Assembly: GCA_945865635.1 (NCBI GenBank) | Contig: CAMBEP010000001.1 | Span: forward strand, 1 to 64,000 | Length of the DNA stretch: 64,000 nt | DNA from: Candidatus Kuenenia stuttgartensis | GTDB lineage: Bacteria; Planctomycetota; Planctomycetia; Isosphaerales; Isosphaeraceae | Direction: 5' to 3' | Part shown: piece by piece, positions 27,279 to 36,567 of the stretch | Position numbering within the stretch: the stretch's first letter is position 1 | Layout: the number at the start of each line of letters is the position of its first letter | Made by a program: the position numbers and the translations under genes | Notes under the pieces: generated by a model | The model's input: only the letters and a program-made list of their open reading frames with translations | What the model was told of the DNA's origin: nothing | The model's database searches: none

Positions 27279-28943
27279 ATGTCGAAACGCGTGTTCGTGC
27301 TGGGCTGGGATGGAGCGACTTGGGACATCCTTGCCCCACTCATGGCAGAAGGGCGTTTGCCGGTTCTTCAAAGCCTTATTCAGAAAGGCGTTTCTGGGAC
27401 TTTGAAGTCAGTCTTTCCGCCGTTGAGTCCGGTTGCCTGGACGACGGTGATGACGGGTAAGAATCCAGGCAAGCATGGTGTTTTTGAATTTATTGAGCAT
27501 GGACATAATCCTCTCGCGGGTCGGATCAACACAAGCCGCAACATCAAATCAGAACTGGTGTGGGAAACGGCAGGCCGATTTGGCAAGCGCACGGTTGCTG
27601 GTGGTGTGCCTATGAGTTATCCGCCCCGCCCTGCTCCGGGATTTTTTGTTGGTGATTTTCTGAGCCCGGCCAATGCCAAGGATTTTTCGAGCGATCCTGA
27701 AGCCTTCGAGAAAATGAAAAAATCGCTTGGTGGCAAATATCGGGCTTGGGCCACAGTCACCCACGATGGTGGTCATGAGGCCGAGGCCTTGGCGGATTTG
27801 ACCAGCTTTTTGAACGAACATCTTGCAGCAGTGGAGTATATGGCAACCCAGCACGACTGGGACCTCTTCATGTACGACCTGATGGCTACGGACAGGATCC
27901 AGCACGAACTTTGGCATGCTTGGGACCCTGCCCATGATAAAGCCATTGGCCGCGATCTCAGTAAAATACGTCAGGGTTTTGTCGAATTCTGGGAGAACCT
28001 TGATGCTGGCGTCGGACGTATCTTGGAAAAACTCGGTCCCGATACCAATGTGATTCTGATGAGCGATCACGGCTTTGGGCCAATAGAGTGGTACGTCAAT
28101 TTTAATGTCTGGTTGCTCGAAGAAGGTTTCATCCAGCTTAAAAATACGCCTTATGTTCGGCAAAAGCAGTTTTTCTATCGCCGGGGCGTGACACCGGAAT
28201 GGATCTATAAGATCATGACCCGTTTGGGCTTGGCGGACCAGCGAGTCAGTCGCTTTCAGGGTGGACAGAATAATTTCTGGGACCGGTTGGCACAATCGGC
28301 ATTCCTCTCGGCCAAGCATATCCAGTGGTCAAATACCGTCGCTTATGCACAAGGGAATTTTGGCCAAATTTTCTTGAATGTCAAAGGTCGTCAGCCAAAT
28401 GGTTGCGTTGATCCAGCAGATGTTCCAGCCTTGATTCAGAAGATCAAAGAGCGGTTAATGTTGTTGAAGCATCCGGAAACGGGTGAGCCACTCATCGATA
28501 ATGTCTTTGAACAGGCCGATCTTTACAAGGGTCCTTTCAGTAAAATGGGGCCAGACTTGACAGTCGTTTTGAAAGACTGGAATTATCGGACCATCGGTCT
28601 CCATGAATTTACAACCCACCGGACAATTTGTCCTGCATTTGGCCCAACGGGCGACCATCGCCTGGATGGCATGATCGTAGGCGTCGGGCCTGCCTTTGAG
28701 AAAGGTGCAGCGCCCATCAATGCTTGCTTGCTCGACATCGCTCCAACAATCCTGCATCTGATGGGAGTCCCCGTACCAGATGATATGGATGGCCGTGTTT
28801 TGACAGAATTGTTGAAAACAGAACTGAGAGGTTCACAGCAGGTGCAGAAATCCGTCATCTCCGAATCCATAAATCCTGGTCCAGTGAATGCCGAAGAAGA
28901 TGCTTTGATAGAGCAAAGGCTGGCAGACTTGGGCTATTTGTAA
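27279..28943 (+). CDS. Alkaline-phosphatase-superfamily phosphodiesterase/pyrophosphatase
   Basis: 554 residues; GGAGAG eight bases before the ATG. Matches the type I phosphodiesterase/nucleotide pyrophosphatase group: first metal-ligand motif VFVLGWDGATWD (Asp near 10), nucleophile Thr in SPVAWTTVMTGKNPGKHG (~49-66), second metal site MATDRIQHELWHAWDP (~202-217), third site MSDHGFGP (~261-268), and a late His in LHEFTTH or GDHRLDG. No signal peptide or membrane helix, so cytoplasmic despite a superfamily rich in secreted enzymes. Close relatives are annotated 'alkaline phosphatase family protein' with unknown substrate. Monocistronic, flanked by long non-coding stretches on both sides. Confidence 0.88.
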   Translation: MSKRVFVLGWDGATWDILAPLMAEGRLPVLQSLIQKGVSGTLKSVFPPLSPVAWTTVMTGKNPGKHGVFEFIEHGHNPLAGRINTSRNIKSELVWETAGRFGKRTVAGGVPMSYPPRPAPGFFVGDFLSPANAKDFSSDPEAFEKMKKSLGGKYRAWATVTHDGGHEAEALADLTSFLNEHLAAVEYMATQHDWDLFMYDLMATDRIQHELWHAWDPAHDKAIGRDLSKIRQGFVEFWENLDAGVGRILEKLGPDTNVILMSDHGFGPIEWYVNFNVWLLEEGFIQLKNTPYVRQKQFFYRRGVTPEWIYKIMTRLGLADQRVSRFQGGQNNFWDRLAQSAFLSAKHIQWSNTVAYAQGNFGQIFLNVKGRQPNGCVDPADVPALIQKIKERLMLLKHPETGEPLIDNVFEQADLYKGPFSKMGPDLTVVLKDWNYRTIGLHEFTTHRTICPAFGPTGDHRLDGMIVGVGPAFEKGAAPINACLLDIAPTILHLMGVPVPDDMDGRVLTELLKTELRGSQQVQKSVISESINPGPVNAEEDALIEQRLADLGYL

Positions 28944-29331
28944 CATTTAGTAGTGTGTGAAGTGCTTGAGCCCTTGGTTTGAGGGCTCGCACTTCCAGAT
29001 GTCAAAATGGGATTTATAAATGTTTTGTATCGTTTGTGCTCGTTGTTTTTTGCGTTTTTTAAGTCTTCCAAAACCATTTTCTGAAACCATGTGGAATGCT
29101 GTAGGTGTGCTGGAAATATGAGCGGTCGGTTTTGTGATTCATGAGTCCTGTCGAAAATCGTGCCGCCGTATGAAGATCTCAAAAGTCATGTGTCTGTATG
29201 GCTTTTGGCTGATAGGAATGAAATAGCGATTCTGAATTGACGGCTCCATTCCAATCGCTTGCAGTGCAGGATTTTAAAAATACTTGAGCTTTTCGTAAGC
29301 TCAGCCTCGTTTCTGATAGAAAAGGTGCGAA
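28944..29331. other. 388-bp intergenic region
   Basis: Contains the two-tier hairpin at 28959-28995 and, just before the next gene, TGAGCTT-TTCGT-AAGCTCA (29285-29303) in the probable 5' UTR. The middle part is T-rich with nothing recognisable. Confidence 0.6.
28959..28995 (+). terminator. Two-tier hairpin after the phosphodiesterase gene
   Basis: GAAGTGC-TT-GAGCCC, 9-base loop, GGGCTC-GCACTTC: 13 pairs with a 2-base bulge, 15 bases after the stop. No T-run follows. Confidence 0.55.
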
Positions 29332-30102
29332 ATGATCAGGGAAGCGTACTTTCGCCTCAATCGTTTGCCATTTTTCAGTGCTGTAATTCTGTCATTGGTA
29401 TCGCCAATCACAGGTGCAAATGCCGGAGGATGGTGGAATCACAGATCAGTTGTTGCTGTTCCGACTGGCCCATCGGTTGGTACTGTCACAGGGGCTGCTC
29501 CATACCAGACATACACAGGCCCTGCCGTCGCTTCATCAGCACCGGTACAAGCCTATTCTTATGCCCCTGCCGTAACATATTCTGCACCAGTTGCAAATTA
29601 CACTTATGGGGTATCGATGCCGATGACTTTGGTTCCAGCCACAGCTCCATCGACTCAAACAAACGCATTTTCTGCAAGTTCGCCACAGTCCTCTGGGAAC
29701 ACCCAAAACGACGACTTGGTGCGAGAGCTTGCAAGCCGACTTCGCAGCAGTGCTGCCCCTGCTGCCGCAGCAGCGCCTTCAGCCGCTTCAAACGACGACC
29801 TTGTCCGCGAACTTTCCAGTCGACTTCGCAGCGCCGCTCCATCCGCTGCACCGCAACAACCTACGTATGGCTCTGCGGCACCCGCCCAGCAGGCTTATAC
29901 TCCCGTACTGGTCGGTTACACCTATGCCGCTCCTGCGGTAGCAGCTTCAGCGGCTCCACAAATACAGGCTGCTGCTGCACCTCAGCAGCAACAGCAGCAG
30001 TCTGGAATGTCGCTCGTACCGGTTCAGCTTTACAAACAGAAAAGTTTTCTGGGCCACGACAAGCTTCGTCCTGTAAGTGTTTATCCTTACGGTGCACGCT
30101 AA
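29332..30102 (+). CDS. Secreted Ala/Pro/Gln-rich low-complexity protein with two 13-residue repeats
   Basis: 256 residues; AAGGTG five bases before the ATG. Signal peptide MIREAYFRLNRLPFFSAVILSLVSPITGANA with likely cleavage at ANA-GG. The mature chain is Ala/Pro/Ser/Tyr/Gln-rich with Tyr-Ala-Pro motifs. It has two copies of NDDLVREL-x-SRLR (about residues 123-137 and 151-165), separated by poly-Ala; these look like short amphipathic helices. The C-terminus has a Gln tract and ends LRPVSVYPYGAR. No enzymatic motif. Probably a cell-envelope or extracellular structural component (inference). Strong terminator downstream. Confidence 0.78.
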   Translation: MIREAYFRLNRLPFFSAVILSLVSPITGANAGGWWNHRSVVAVPTGPSVGTVTGAAPYQTYTGPAVASSAPVQAYSYAPAVTYSAPVANYTYGVSMPMTLVPATAPSTQTNAFSASSPQSSGNTQNDDLVRELASRLRSSAAPAAAAAPSAASNDDLVRELSSRLRSAAPSAAPQQPTYGSAAPAQQAYTPVLVGYTYAAPAVAASAAPQIQAAAAPQQQQQQSGMSLVPVQLYKQKSFLGHDKLRPVSVYPYGAR

Positions 30103-30134
30103 TCAATCATGGAAACGATGATTGGCTGAAATCA

Positions 30135-30170
30135 AAATCCCGGCGATTTCTCGTCGGGATTTGCTTTTTT
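30135..30170 (+). terminator. Intrinsic terminator
   Basis: AAATCCCGGCGA / TCGTCGGGATTT, 12-bp stem (one G-T) with TTTC loop, then GCTTTTTT. A smaller hairpin CAATCAT / ATGATTG precedes it. It separates convergent genes. Confidence 0.92.
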
Positions 30171-30193
30171 GCAGTGTCCAATATTTGACCCTG

Positions 30194-32242
30194 TCAGGGC
30201 TTGACAACATATTGGCGGATTGCTCTACCCACGGCGGAATATTCCAGCATCTGGCGGGTCAGATCCCGTGGGTATTCAATTCGTATATCCGTAATCTGCC
30301 CGACTGTGTCTTTTACCGGCTCTAGCCTTGGCATCACAAACCCTGTATATGCAGGAAGTTTTAACTTGTTGACGCGTGCCAGGACTTCGTCCCGCAGCTT
30401 CGGGTCAAAGTGGATCCCATGAGTTTCAAATAAGACCTTGGCGGCGTTGTAGTCGCCCTCGGACTTGATCCTCTGTACTTCGGCAAGAAGTTGGGCCACA
30501 CCCTCGCGGAAGGCCTTGGGATTCACCATCACGAAATAGGTCTTGCCGCCCCTCTGGCGAATCTCAATCGCTTTGGAGTTCGCCATGAGCCAGCGAACAA
30601 TCATTTGGCGATTGCGCATGTGGTCCTCTTCAAGTTGGTCGCCAGATCTGACTCTGCGTAATTGAACCAGTGCATTTCGGGTGTAATATTCGTATTCAGC
30701 CAGTACAACGTCTTTATGTTCAGCGGCTTTCACCAGCCCAAGCTCGACCATTTTCGGATCGGCAATAAAATAAAGCGCGACCAGATCAGCCCGGGCCTCT
30801 TCCAAAGCGGAATATTGCTCCTTCAGAACGTCTTGCGGCTTGCCGGCCAGCCTATCAGACACGCGTCCTGATGCATGCCCGATCACCTCATGCATATTTA
30901 CGGTGAGATCCTGAGCCAGCCCGCCGAAATTCTCATTTCGGCTGGCTTCGTCAGCGCTCCAGGTAAATTCAGTACGAAGGCCTGAAGGAGTGGACTTTTC
31001 ATAAGCCTCAATGATATTTGACAGAGAGACCGACTTGCTACCATGCTGCTCGCGAATAGCCTGGTCGTTTGGCAGGTTGATTCCGATCGGCGTGACCGGC
31101 CCTGCATCGCCTGTCTCAATCACCACATCAATCGCATTTGCCGTGATGCCCTTGACATCTGGTTTGCGAAATTTCGCATCCGTCGGCATGTTGGCCTCAA
31201 AAAAAGCCGCTTGAGCGGCAATCTTTTTGATCGATGCTGTTTTGGAAGGATTCACAAACGACACGATTGCTTCGTGGCCACCCTTTTTGCCGCGAGCATC
31301 GAGATAGACTTCCGTAAAGTAGTTGATGGTGTCAACCAAGGCCTCTTTGTCCTGAACCCAGGCAATGTCATAGGCCACTCGGTCGGCTTCTTCGGCAGTC
31401 TGATAGACTCTGATCAAAGCTTGGAGGGCTTTTGCAGTGGCAGGTGGAGCCACTTTTGCAGCGGCTTCAAGGTGGCCAATCACCGCTTGAATCTGAAGTG
31501 TGTAGAGCCCTCCCAACTTGTATGGTTCTTCGACAAGCTGGCCATCGCGCTTGACCAGACGCGAATTGAGCGAAAACTTCTCCTGAAAACCATCGAGTTC
31601 TTTCATCGAGACACCAACATAAAGATTATTGGCAGACTCAACCAGAATATCCTTGCCAGACCCGGGCGACTTGTTCGTCACTATTGGCTGGAAAGTGGGA
31701 TCAAAAATCATCGGAGCCAGCCGGTCTACGAGCTGATCAATCGATTCTTGCTTCCTTAATGGCAACGCAGCACCTCTCGCCGCTGCCTTTTTAACGGCTT
31801 CAAGCAATTCGGCTTTTGAGCAGTCAAGCGTGAATTTGCGGGCCGTCAAGTTGTGATACGGACCTGTGTTGAGCCAGAAAAGCTTGGTATAACGAACAAT
31901 TTTGGAACGGACTGGTTCAGGAGCAGCATCCGGCGAAACCACAACCGCTTCGATCAGATCACGTATATCGAGCGATTGCGCATGTCGCTGGTCAAAATAG
32001 ATGTCCCGAGCCGCGATTGCAGCCTGATAGAGGTGCCATACAAGTTTTTTCTGATCCAGAGGCAAATCTTTGAACGCATCGGCATAGACCTGGACAACAG
32101 CAGCGTCATCAACGGTTTCCAGCAAATAAGTGCGAGCTTCAGGCTCAGTTCTCTCCTGAGCAATCACCATTGGTGGAGAGCCTGCCAAGATGGAAAAATA
32201 GATCATCGGGATGATGGCCGACATCGCTCGCCGAAGTGTCAT
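30194..32242 (-). CDS. Secreted dipeptidyl-peptidase III-like (M49) metallopeptidase
   Basis: 682 residues; AAGGTG just before the ATG. N-terminal signal peptide (MTLRRAMSAIIPMIYFSILAGSPPMVIAQ). Family M49 zinc motifs are clear: HEVIGH near 451 (HExxxGH-type) and EEARAD near 477, where the two His and the second Glu bind zinc and the first Glu is catalytic. DPP III removes dipeptides from the N-terminus of short peptides. Bacterial members are usually cytoplasmic; the leader here suggests a periplasmic or secreted peptide-scavenging enzyme. Length agrees with the family (650-720). Divergent from the PKD-like gene. Confidence 0.9.
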   Translation of the reverse strand: MTLRRAMSAIIPMIYFSILAGSPPMVIAQERTEPEARTYLLETVDDAAVVQVYADAFKDLPLDQKKLVWHLYQAAIAARDIYFDQRHAQSLDIRDLIEAVVVSPDAAPEPVRSKIVRYTKLFWLNTGPYHNLTARKFTLDCSKAELLEAVKKAAARGAALPLRKQESIDQLVDRLAPMIFDPTFQPIVTNKSPGSGKDILVESANNLYVGVSMKELDGFQEKFSLNSRLVKRDGQLVEEPYKLGGLYTLQIQAVIGHLEAAAKVAPPATAKALQALIRVYQTAEEADRVAYDIAWVQDKEALVDTINYFTEVYLDARGKKGGHEAIVSFVNPSKTASIKKIAAQAAFFEANMPTDAKFRKPDVKGITANAIDVVIETGDAGPVTPIGINLPNDQAIREQHGSKSVSLSNIIEAYEKSTPSGLRTEFTWSADEASRNENFGGLAQDLTVNMHEVIGHASGRVSDRLAGKPQDVLKEQYSALEEARADLVALYFIADPKMVELGLVKAAEHKDVVLAEYEYYTRNALVQLRRVRSGDQLEEDHMRNRQMIVRWLMANSKAIEIRQRGGKTYFVMVNPKAFREGVAQLLAEVQRIKSEGDYNAAKVLFETHGIHFDPKLRDEVLARVNKLKLPAYTGFVMPRLEPVKDTVGQITDIRIEYPRDLTRQMLEYSAVGRAIRQYVVKP

Positions 32243-32547
32243 GGTGCACCTTAGTTCGAAAGTGGTCGTAAACGGTTCAGATTCGCCTTTAGAATATCGA
32301 CATAACCATTGAAATCACAAGTGCCTGTTGATACGGGTAATTTTGAGTCGAAAGGATTACGCTTTGAAAAAACCGGAGAAACTCCCCAAAAATTCCGTAT
32401 TCCACCCATCGTAAAAGAAGGGCATCCCCAACGAATCAATCGATTTCAGCCTCAAGTGAAACCCGTGGTCAAGACGATAAATTATTCGACTCCTATGCGA
32501 ATAGTCTTTCGCAAGATTGGTATACCCTGTCGCCCAGGATGGGCTCA
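32243..32547. other. Divergent intergenic region
   Basis: 305 bases between the minus-strand peptidase and the plus-strand PKD-like gene. It should hold both promoters. No convincing -35/-10 pair, repeat or RNA was recognised. Confidence 0.5.
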
Positions 32548-33648
32548 ATGATTTATAAGTGCCACAAACTCTTCTCGAAATGTATCGATTCACTACAAAT
32601 AAGATTTGTAGTGAATACTACGACCCTGATTATTGTAGCCGCAACGAATCTTTTTGCTGCTGAACAATTTACGGAAAACATATTTGTCAATCGGACAATC
32701 AAGACTCAAAAAGTCAAGATTTCTTTAAGTCCGATAAAGTCGCCTCTGGACGATCAGATTCAGCCAGCCCGATTGGCAGGCGAAGTAAAAACGGCTGAAG
32801 GCTCGGCGGGATCCTCTAATCCCCTAGATTTGAAGGCCTCAGCCGGCGATGATGTTTTGGCTTATGTGGGTCGTCGAGCCACTTTAAATGGTGGCTTGAG
32901 CCAGCCTGCGGGCCGGATCGGAACACGCTGGATCCAGATCGCCGGGCCGCCCATTGTGGAAGCCATCTCCCAAGGTCCAAACCTGATTGTTGTGGCGCCT
33001 GCGCCGGGATCGTATCAATTTTTGCTGGTTGTGGCGGAAGGTGGAAAAATCTCCGAACCAGATTCCGTCACGCTTGTGGCAGTGGATCATCCAGCAGACC
33101 AAGCCCGCCAAATCGAGCCGTCCCAGAATCCAATACCTGCCCCTTCCGTTCCCGAAAAGCCGGCCACACCTGTGGTTGCTGATACGCCCAGAGAATTGCT
33201 GGTAAAGCTCACCCGTCAAACCTTGGATGGGATCCCAAATTCTTCCGGACTCGTCAAATCGCTTGCGGAAATGTTTGCCGATGTATCCCAGAAAATGAAC
33301 CTCTACACAAATTATGCAGAGGCTCAGGAAGAGATGTCACGGCGAATCTCTGCATTGATGGAGCCCCAATCCACAGATATCCAGACTTGGAACAGTCGTG
33401 TTTTCGAGCCATTGACCCTCTCGCTGGTGATTTGGGTCAGGCCTTCTGGGCTTGAATTGGGAGATCAGTCCCAATGGCTTCAGCCTCTGACTGCTTTGTC
33501 ACGATCAGCCATTAAAGAAGGCTTGACGGCAATATCTGAAGGTTTTCAAGAACGAAACAGCTCGATTTTGACGGGTGATTCTGAAACGAAAAGTCGCACA
33601 GAGTCGGTCGCCACGAAGGATCGTGGCCAGCCGATGATTCGTAAATGA
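32548..33648 (+). CDS. Exported protein with PKD/K319L-like domain, function unknown
   Basis: 366 residues from the ATG at 32548, which has AGGA eight bases upstream; the ATG at 32539 overlaps that Shine-Dalgarno. The N-terminus has a hydrophobic run, VVNTTTLIIVAATNLFAA, likely a signal peptide with cleavage near FAA-EQ. Residues ~95-180 look like a PKD/REJ-type beta sandwich: SAGDDVLAYVGRRATLNGG, then RWIQIAGPPI, then GSYQFLLVVAEGG. A Pro-rich linker follows, then a helical C-terminal half (~215-340) with no known match. It precedes another secreted gene by 61 bases, probably as an operon. Confidence 0.72.
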   Translation: MIYKCHKLFSKCIDSLQIRFVVNTTTLIIVAATNLFAAEQFTENIFVNRTIKTQKVKISLSPIKSPLDDQIQPARLAGEVKTAEGSAGSSNPLDLKASAGDDVLAYVGRRATLNGGLSQPAGRIGTRWIQIAGPPIVEAISQGPNLIVVAPAPGSYQFLLVVAEGGKISEPDSVTLVAVDHPADQARQIEPSQNPIPAPSVPEKPATPVVADTPRELLVKLTRQTLDGIPNSSGLVKSLAEMFADVSQKMNLYTNYAEAQEEMSRRISALMEPQSTDIQTWNSRVFEPLTLSLVIWVRPSGLELGDQSQWLQPLTALSRSAIKEGLTAISEGFQERNSSILTGDSETKSRTESVATKDRGQPMIRK

Positions 33649-33709
33649 AATCGTTCGCGATTTTCATTCCGAAATGCGAGTCCAAAATCATGAAAGATAA
33701 GGAGTCGAG

Positions 33710-35209
33710 ATGATGATCAAGAGATTTACGGGCTTGCAGAAAAACAGGCCGATGATGATTGCAATCTGTGCCGGAATGACACTGCAATTGATCAACCAAG
33801 AACTGGCGAATGCCGATTCACCATCACCTGTGCTATCTACCCATCAAAATTTGCGGCTAAACTGGGTGGATTCGCTGAAAATAACGGCCCAAGGTGGTCG
33901 ACCAACGCTCATTCTGATCACTTCTGGCACTTTGCCTTACTCAAGCGGCTGGGCAGAATCGATTCATAAACTGATCGAGACGCAGTCGATTGCCAAAGTT
34001 GCCTGCGCTGAGATCCTTGCGGAGTCCGAGCCAGCACAATCCAAGGCGTTGAGGATCCGGACATTACCAACAGCATTGCTTTATCAGAGTGATGGAAAAA
34101 ATGGCTTGCAGTTGGCTGGATTTATTGAAGGTTCTGCCAGTCATGCCCAGATCCTTAAATTGATTGCTCCAGATAAATTTGATCCAGCCACTCTCGTCGC
34201 AGATTATGCCAATCTGCCCACACCAAGACGGGTGGTAAAAATACAAAGGGCCTCAGCCAGTAGCTTAGTTGAAGCCGAATCGCCCGCCAAACCAGCATCC
34301 GGTTCTGTCGACGAACAAGTTTCAGCTACGACCCACCAAAATTATGCACAGGCCTCAGCCCAAGGTTCGCCGCAATCTTTCAATCCCGAACCTCCGAACA
34401 AGCAACTTCCTCCAGCACCCTTCAAAACGCCACTCCCCCAGCAAAGCCCTCCATTACAGGCTCCTCCGCAACAACAACAACCACCTGCCTATGGAACACC
34501 AGGCCCGCAGCCTCAGCCGGTCTATGCCTATGTACCACAGCAGCCCGTTTATAGTGCCCCGCCCAGTGGTCCACCTTTGACGGTTCAGCCCCCAGCAGGT
34601 CAAGTGGTTGTACAGCCAGCCCCTCTGAATGTCATACTTGCGCCTGCCCCTCCGCCGCAAGTCACTTACCTGTCGCCAGCAATGGGTGCCCCGCAACCTC
34701 AGCCAGTTTATTCAGCGGCCCCGCCCGCCAATGCTTTTACAGCAGCTCCACCGGTTTATTCCCAGCCAGCCTATGCGGCCCCTCAGCCGAATTATGCCCC
34801 TCAGCAAGCAGCCATGGGTGCAGCCCAGCCGACGTCAGGTGGATCCTCTTCGATGCTGATGACCGTTGCCCCCAACCTGCTGGATCGCTTTCTGGGTGGG
34901 CTCGGCCGAGTCTTGGCAGAACGAGGCAACCCTCGCCTGCGCATGAGTATGGAATCGCCAGCTTACTTCGCCGCTCCAATGGGCGTGTCACAGCCTCCCG
35001 GAGCTCCTCTACAAGCCTACATGGCCGTTCCTAACGCTAAAGGCGGAGATGCGACAGAAGATTATGTTAAGGCCTACATCGCGCTTTGCAAAGAAAAAGG
35101 AATTACTCCCACACTTCCCGGAATGGATCCGCCGCCAGCACCGCCATCAACCGGGCCCACTCCTTCACCACAAGGCCTGCCAGCCAAGAAAAAAGGCTTG
35201 TTTCATTGA
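33710..35209 (+). CDS. Exported thioredoxin-fold-like protein with Pro/Gln-rich middle
   Basis: 499 residues; AAGGAG five bases before the ATG. N-terminal leader with MMIAICAGMTLQLINQELANA. Residues ~45-150 follow a thioredoxin pattern (PTLILITSGTLPYSSGW, then VACAEILAE, then RIRTLPTALLYQSDGK, with a cis-Pro-like TLPT), but the CxxC active site is replaced by residues without cysteine, so redox catalysis is unlikely. Residues ~165-390 are Pro/Gln/Ala/Tyr-rich repeats (QPQPVYAYVP, QPVYSAAPP). The end is a short globular region with a helix ATEDYVKAYIALCKEKG and a Lys-rich KKKGLFH terminus. The long disordered stretch suggests an envelope-spanning or scaffold role (inference). Confidence 0.72.
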   Translation: MMIKRFTGLQKNRPMMIAICAGMTLQLINQELANADSPSPVLSTHQNLRLNWVDSLKITAQGGRPTLILITSGTLPYSSGWAESIHKLIETQSIAKVACAEILAESEPAQSKALRIRTLPTALLYQSDGKNGLQLAGFIEGSASHAQILKLIAPDKFDPATLVADYANLPTPRRVVKIQRASASSLVEAESPAKPASGSVDEQVSATTHQNYAQASAQGSPQSFNPEPPNKQLPPAPFKTPLPQQSPPLQAPPQQQQPPAYGTPGPQPQPVYAYVPQQPVYSAPPSGPPLTVQPPAGQVVVQPAPLNVILAPAPPPQVTYLSPAMGAPQPQPVYSAAPPANAFTAAPPVYSQPAYAAPQPNYAPQQAAMGAAQPTSGGSSSMLMTVAPNLLDRFLGGLGRVLAERGNPRLRMSMESPAYFAAPMGVSQPPGAPLQAYMAVPNAKGGDATEDYVKAYIALCKEKGITPTLPGMDPPPAPPSTGPTPSPQGLPAKKKGLFH

Positions 35210-35252
35210 TCCATTAGGGATCATGATCTCAAGCCTCCAATCCGAAAACATC

Positions 35253-35301
35253 AAGTCCGCCTGGTAAGAAAGATTCTTGCCAGGCGGACTTCCTTGTGTT
35301 T
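35253..35301 (+). terminator. Intrinsic terminator between convergent genes
   Basis: AAGTCCGCCTGG / CCAGGCGGACTT, perfect 12-bp stem with 15-base loop, then CCTTGTGTTTT. It lies between stops at 35209 (plus) and 35309 (minus). Confidence 0.8.
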
Positions 35302-35308
35302 TCAATCG

Positions 35309-36490
35309 TCATCGGCGAAACATAAATCCAGATGAGGGCTGCATTGTCTTGAATACATGATGCCCATGACCTCCCGGAAAACCATTAAAATTCATCATCC
35401 AAGGCATCAGAAACGTTGGGTTCAGTAAATTGCCAATGGGCTGCATGGGAACGATTTGCGTTGCCGTTGGCTGGTTTGGAATGGGCTGCACGTCGGAAGG
35501 CGGAAGTTGTGAAAGGTTTGGGCTTACCAATTGCCCAATCAAATTTTCCATTGGCTTCATGGCTTGGTCAACGATCTGCACCAGTTGCTGTCGTTCTTCG
35601 TCAGTTAAGGTCTGTGAGCCTAAAAAATGCTGCTCAATTGCTTTCAGGGAAATCTCCAACATCTGATCGCGAATTTGATGTAATGGCTGAACCCCACCTC
35701 GGCTCAATAGGGTTTGGGGCAAGAATTTCAGAAAGTTTTCCAAAACGGGCTGATGCGCCGCAATTCGGTTCGGACTTTCTGTCAATGGTGGTTTAATCGC
35801 AGCAGGCACGACTTCAGCCGCCCATTTTTTTGAAAGTACCAACAGCGATAGTTTACTTATGCTTCGCCTTTCGCTCTCATTTAACCCTTCGGGTTTGAGA
35901 ATTCGATGATCCACAAGCCATTGCACACCAGACGATTCAAGCTGTTTTTCTTGATCAGGATGGGGCATGGTCATCGGTAGCTTGGCAGCCTCAGTATTTA
36001 AGAACTCAATGAATGCTCCAAGTTGACTACCCAAATCAAATGAAACGGTGAGTTCTCGGACCTTGAATTTACCTTCAGCAACTTCGGTTGCAAACGAGTC
36101 AATATGCTTTTTGTCCGTATCGCTCAGACCGGTGCTGAACTGAAATGGAACTAGCGTTTTGGCAGATTCGATCAACATGAGCGAACGGTCGGTCATATAT
36201 TTCTGGGCGTAAGACTTTTTCACGTCGAGCAACTTCAAAGCCTTAAATTCCGGAAGCTTGATGAGGTCGGCGTAAACGGAATTCATGGTTTTATCACGCA
36301 CTAGAGCATCTTCAAAAATACCACGAGCCGAAGGCTTATCGGAGGGTAAACCGGCAACTGAAGGCTTACCCGAAGGATTGACAGGTTGAGTATTTATGAC
36401 ATTCGGTAATTGCGGTGGGGCAATCGTCTGAGCGTCTGCCGTCGAGGCAAGGACAATCGCAAAAAGGAACTGGGCTTTGAGCCATCTCAT
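35309..36490 (-). CDS. Secreted protein of unknown function
   Basis: 393 residues from the ATG at 36490, which has AGGAG seven bases upstream; the frame reaches a TTG five codons earlier that overlaps that site. Signal peptide MRWLKAQFLFAIVLASTADA, cleavage after ADA. The mature protein begins with a Pro/Asn-rich linker, then is mostly alpha-helical (~65-300) with regular Leu/Lys/Glu spacing, and ends in a Pro/Gln/Met-rich tail (MPWMMNFNGFPGGHGHH) and MFRR. No family recognised. Confidence 0.72.
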   Translation of the reverse strand: MRWLKAQFLFAIVLASTADAQTIAPPQLPNVINTQPVNPSGKPSVAGLPSDKPSARGIFEDALVRDKTMNSVYADLIKLPEFKALKLLDVKKSYAQKYMTDRSLMLIESAKTLVPFQFSTGLSDTDKKHIDSFATEVAEGKFKVRELTVSFDLGSQLGAFIEFLNTEAAKLPMTMPHPDQEKQLESSGVQWLVDHRILKPEGLNESERRSISKLSLLVLSKKWAAEVVPAAIKPPLTESPNRIAAHQPVLENFLKFLPQTLLSRGGVQPLHQIRDQMLEISLKAIEQHFLGSQTLTDEERQQLVQIVDQAMKPMENLIGQLVSPNLSQLPPSDVQPIPNQPTATQIVPMQPIGNLLNPTFLMPWMMNFNGFPGGHGHHVFKTMQPSSGFMFRR

Positions 36491-36567
36491 CTCTTTACTC
36501 CTCAAAGAATGATACGTTTGGACGGGGGGCTACCAAGGACTGGAGATGTCAAAAAGTTGCAAATATA

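Noticed and set aside
29259-30188. 309-codon plus-strand frame overlapping the secreted Ala/Pro-rich protein
   Set aside because: Cys/Ser/Arg-rich translation without signal peptide or motif. The overlapping frame starting at 29332 has a good ribosome site, a signal peptide and a matching terminator.
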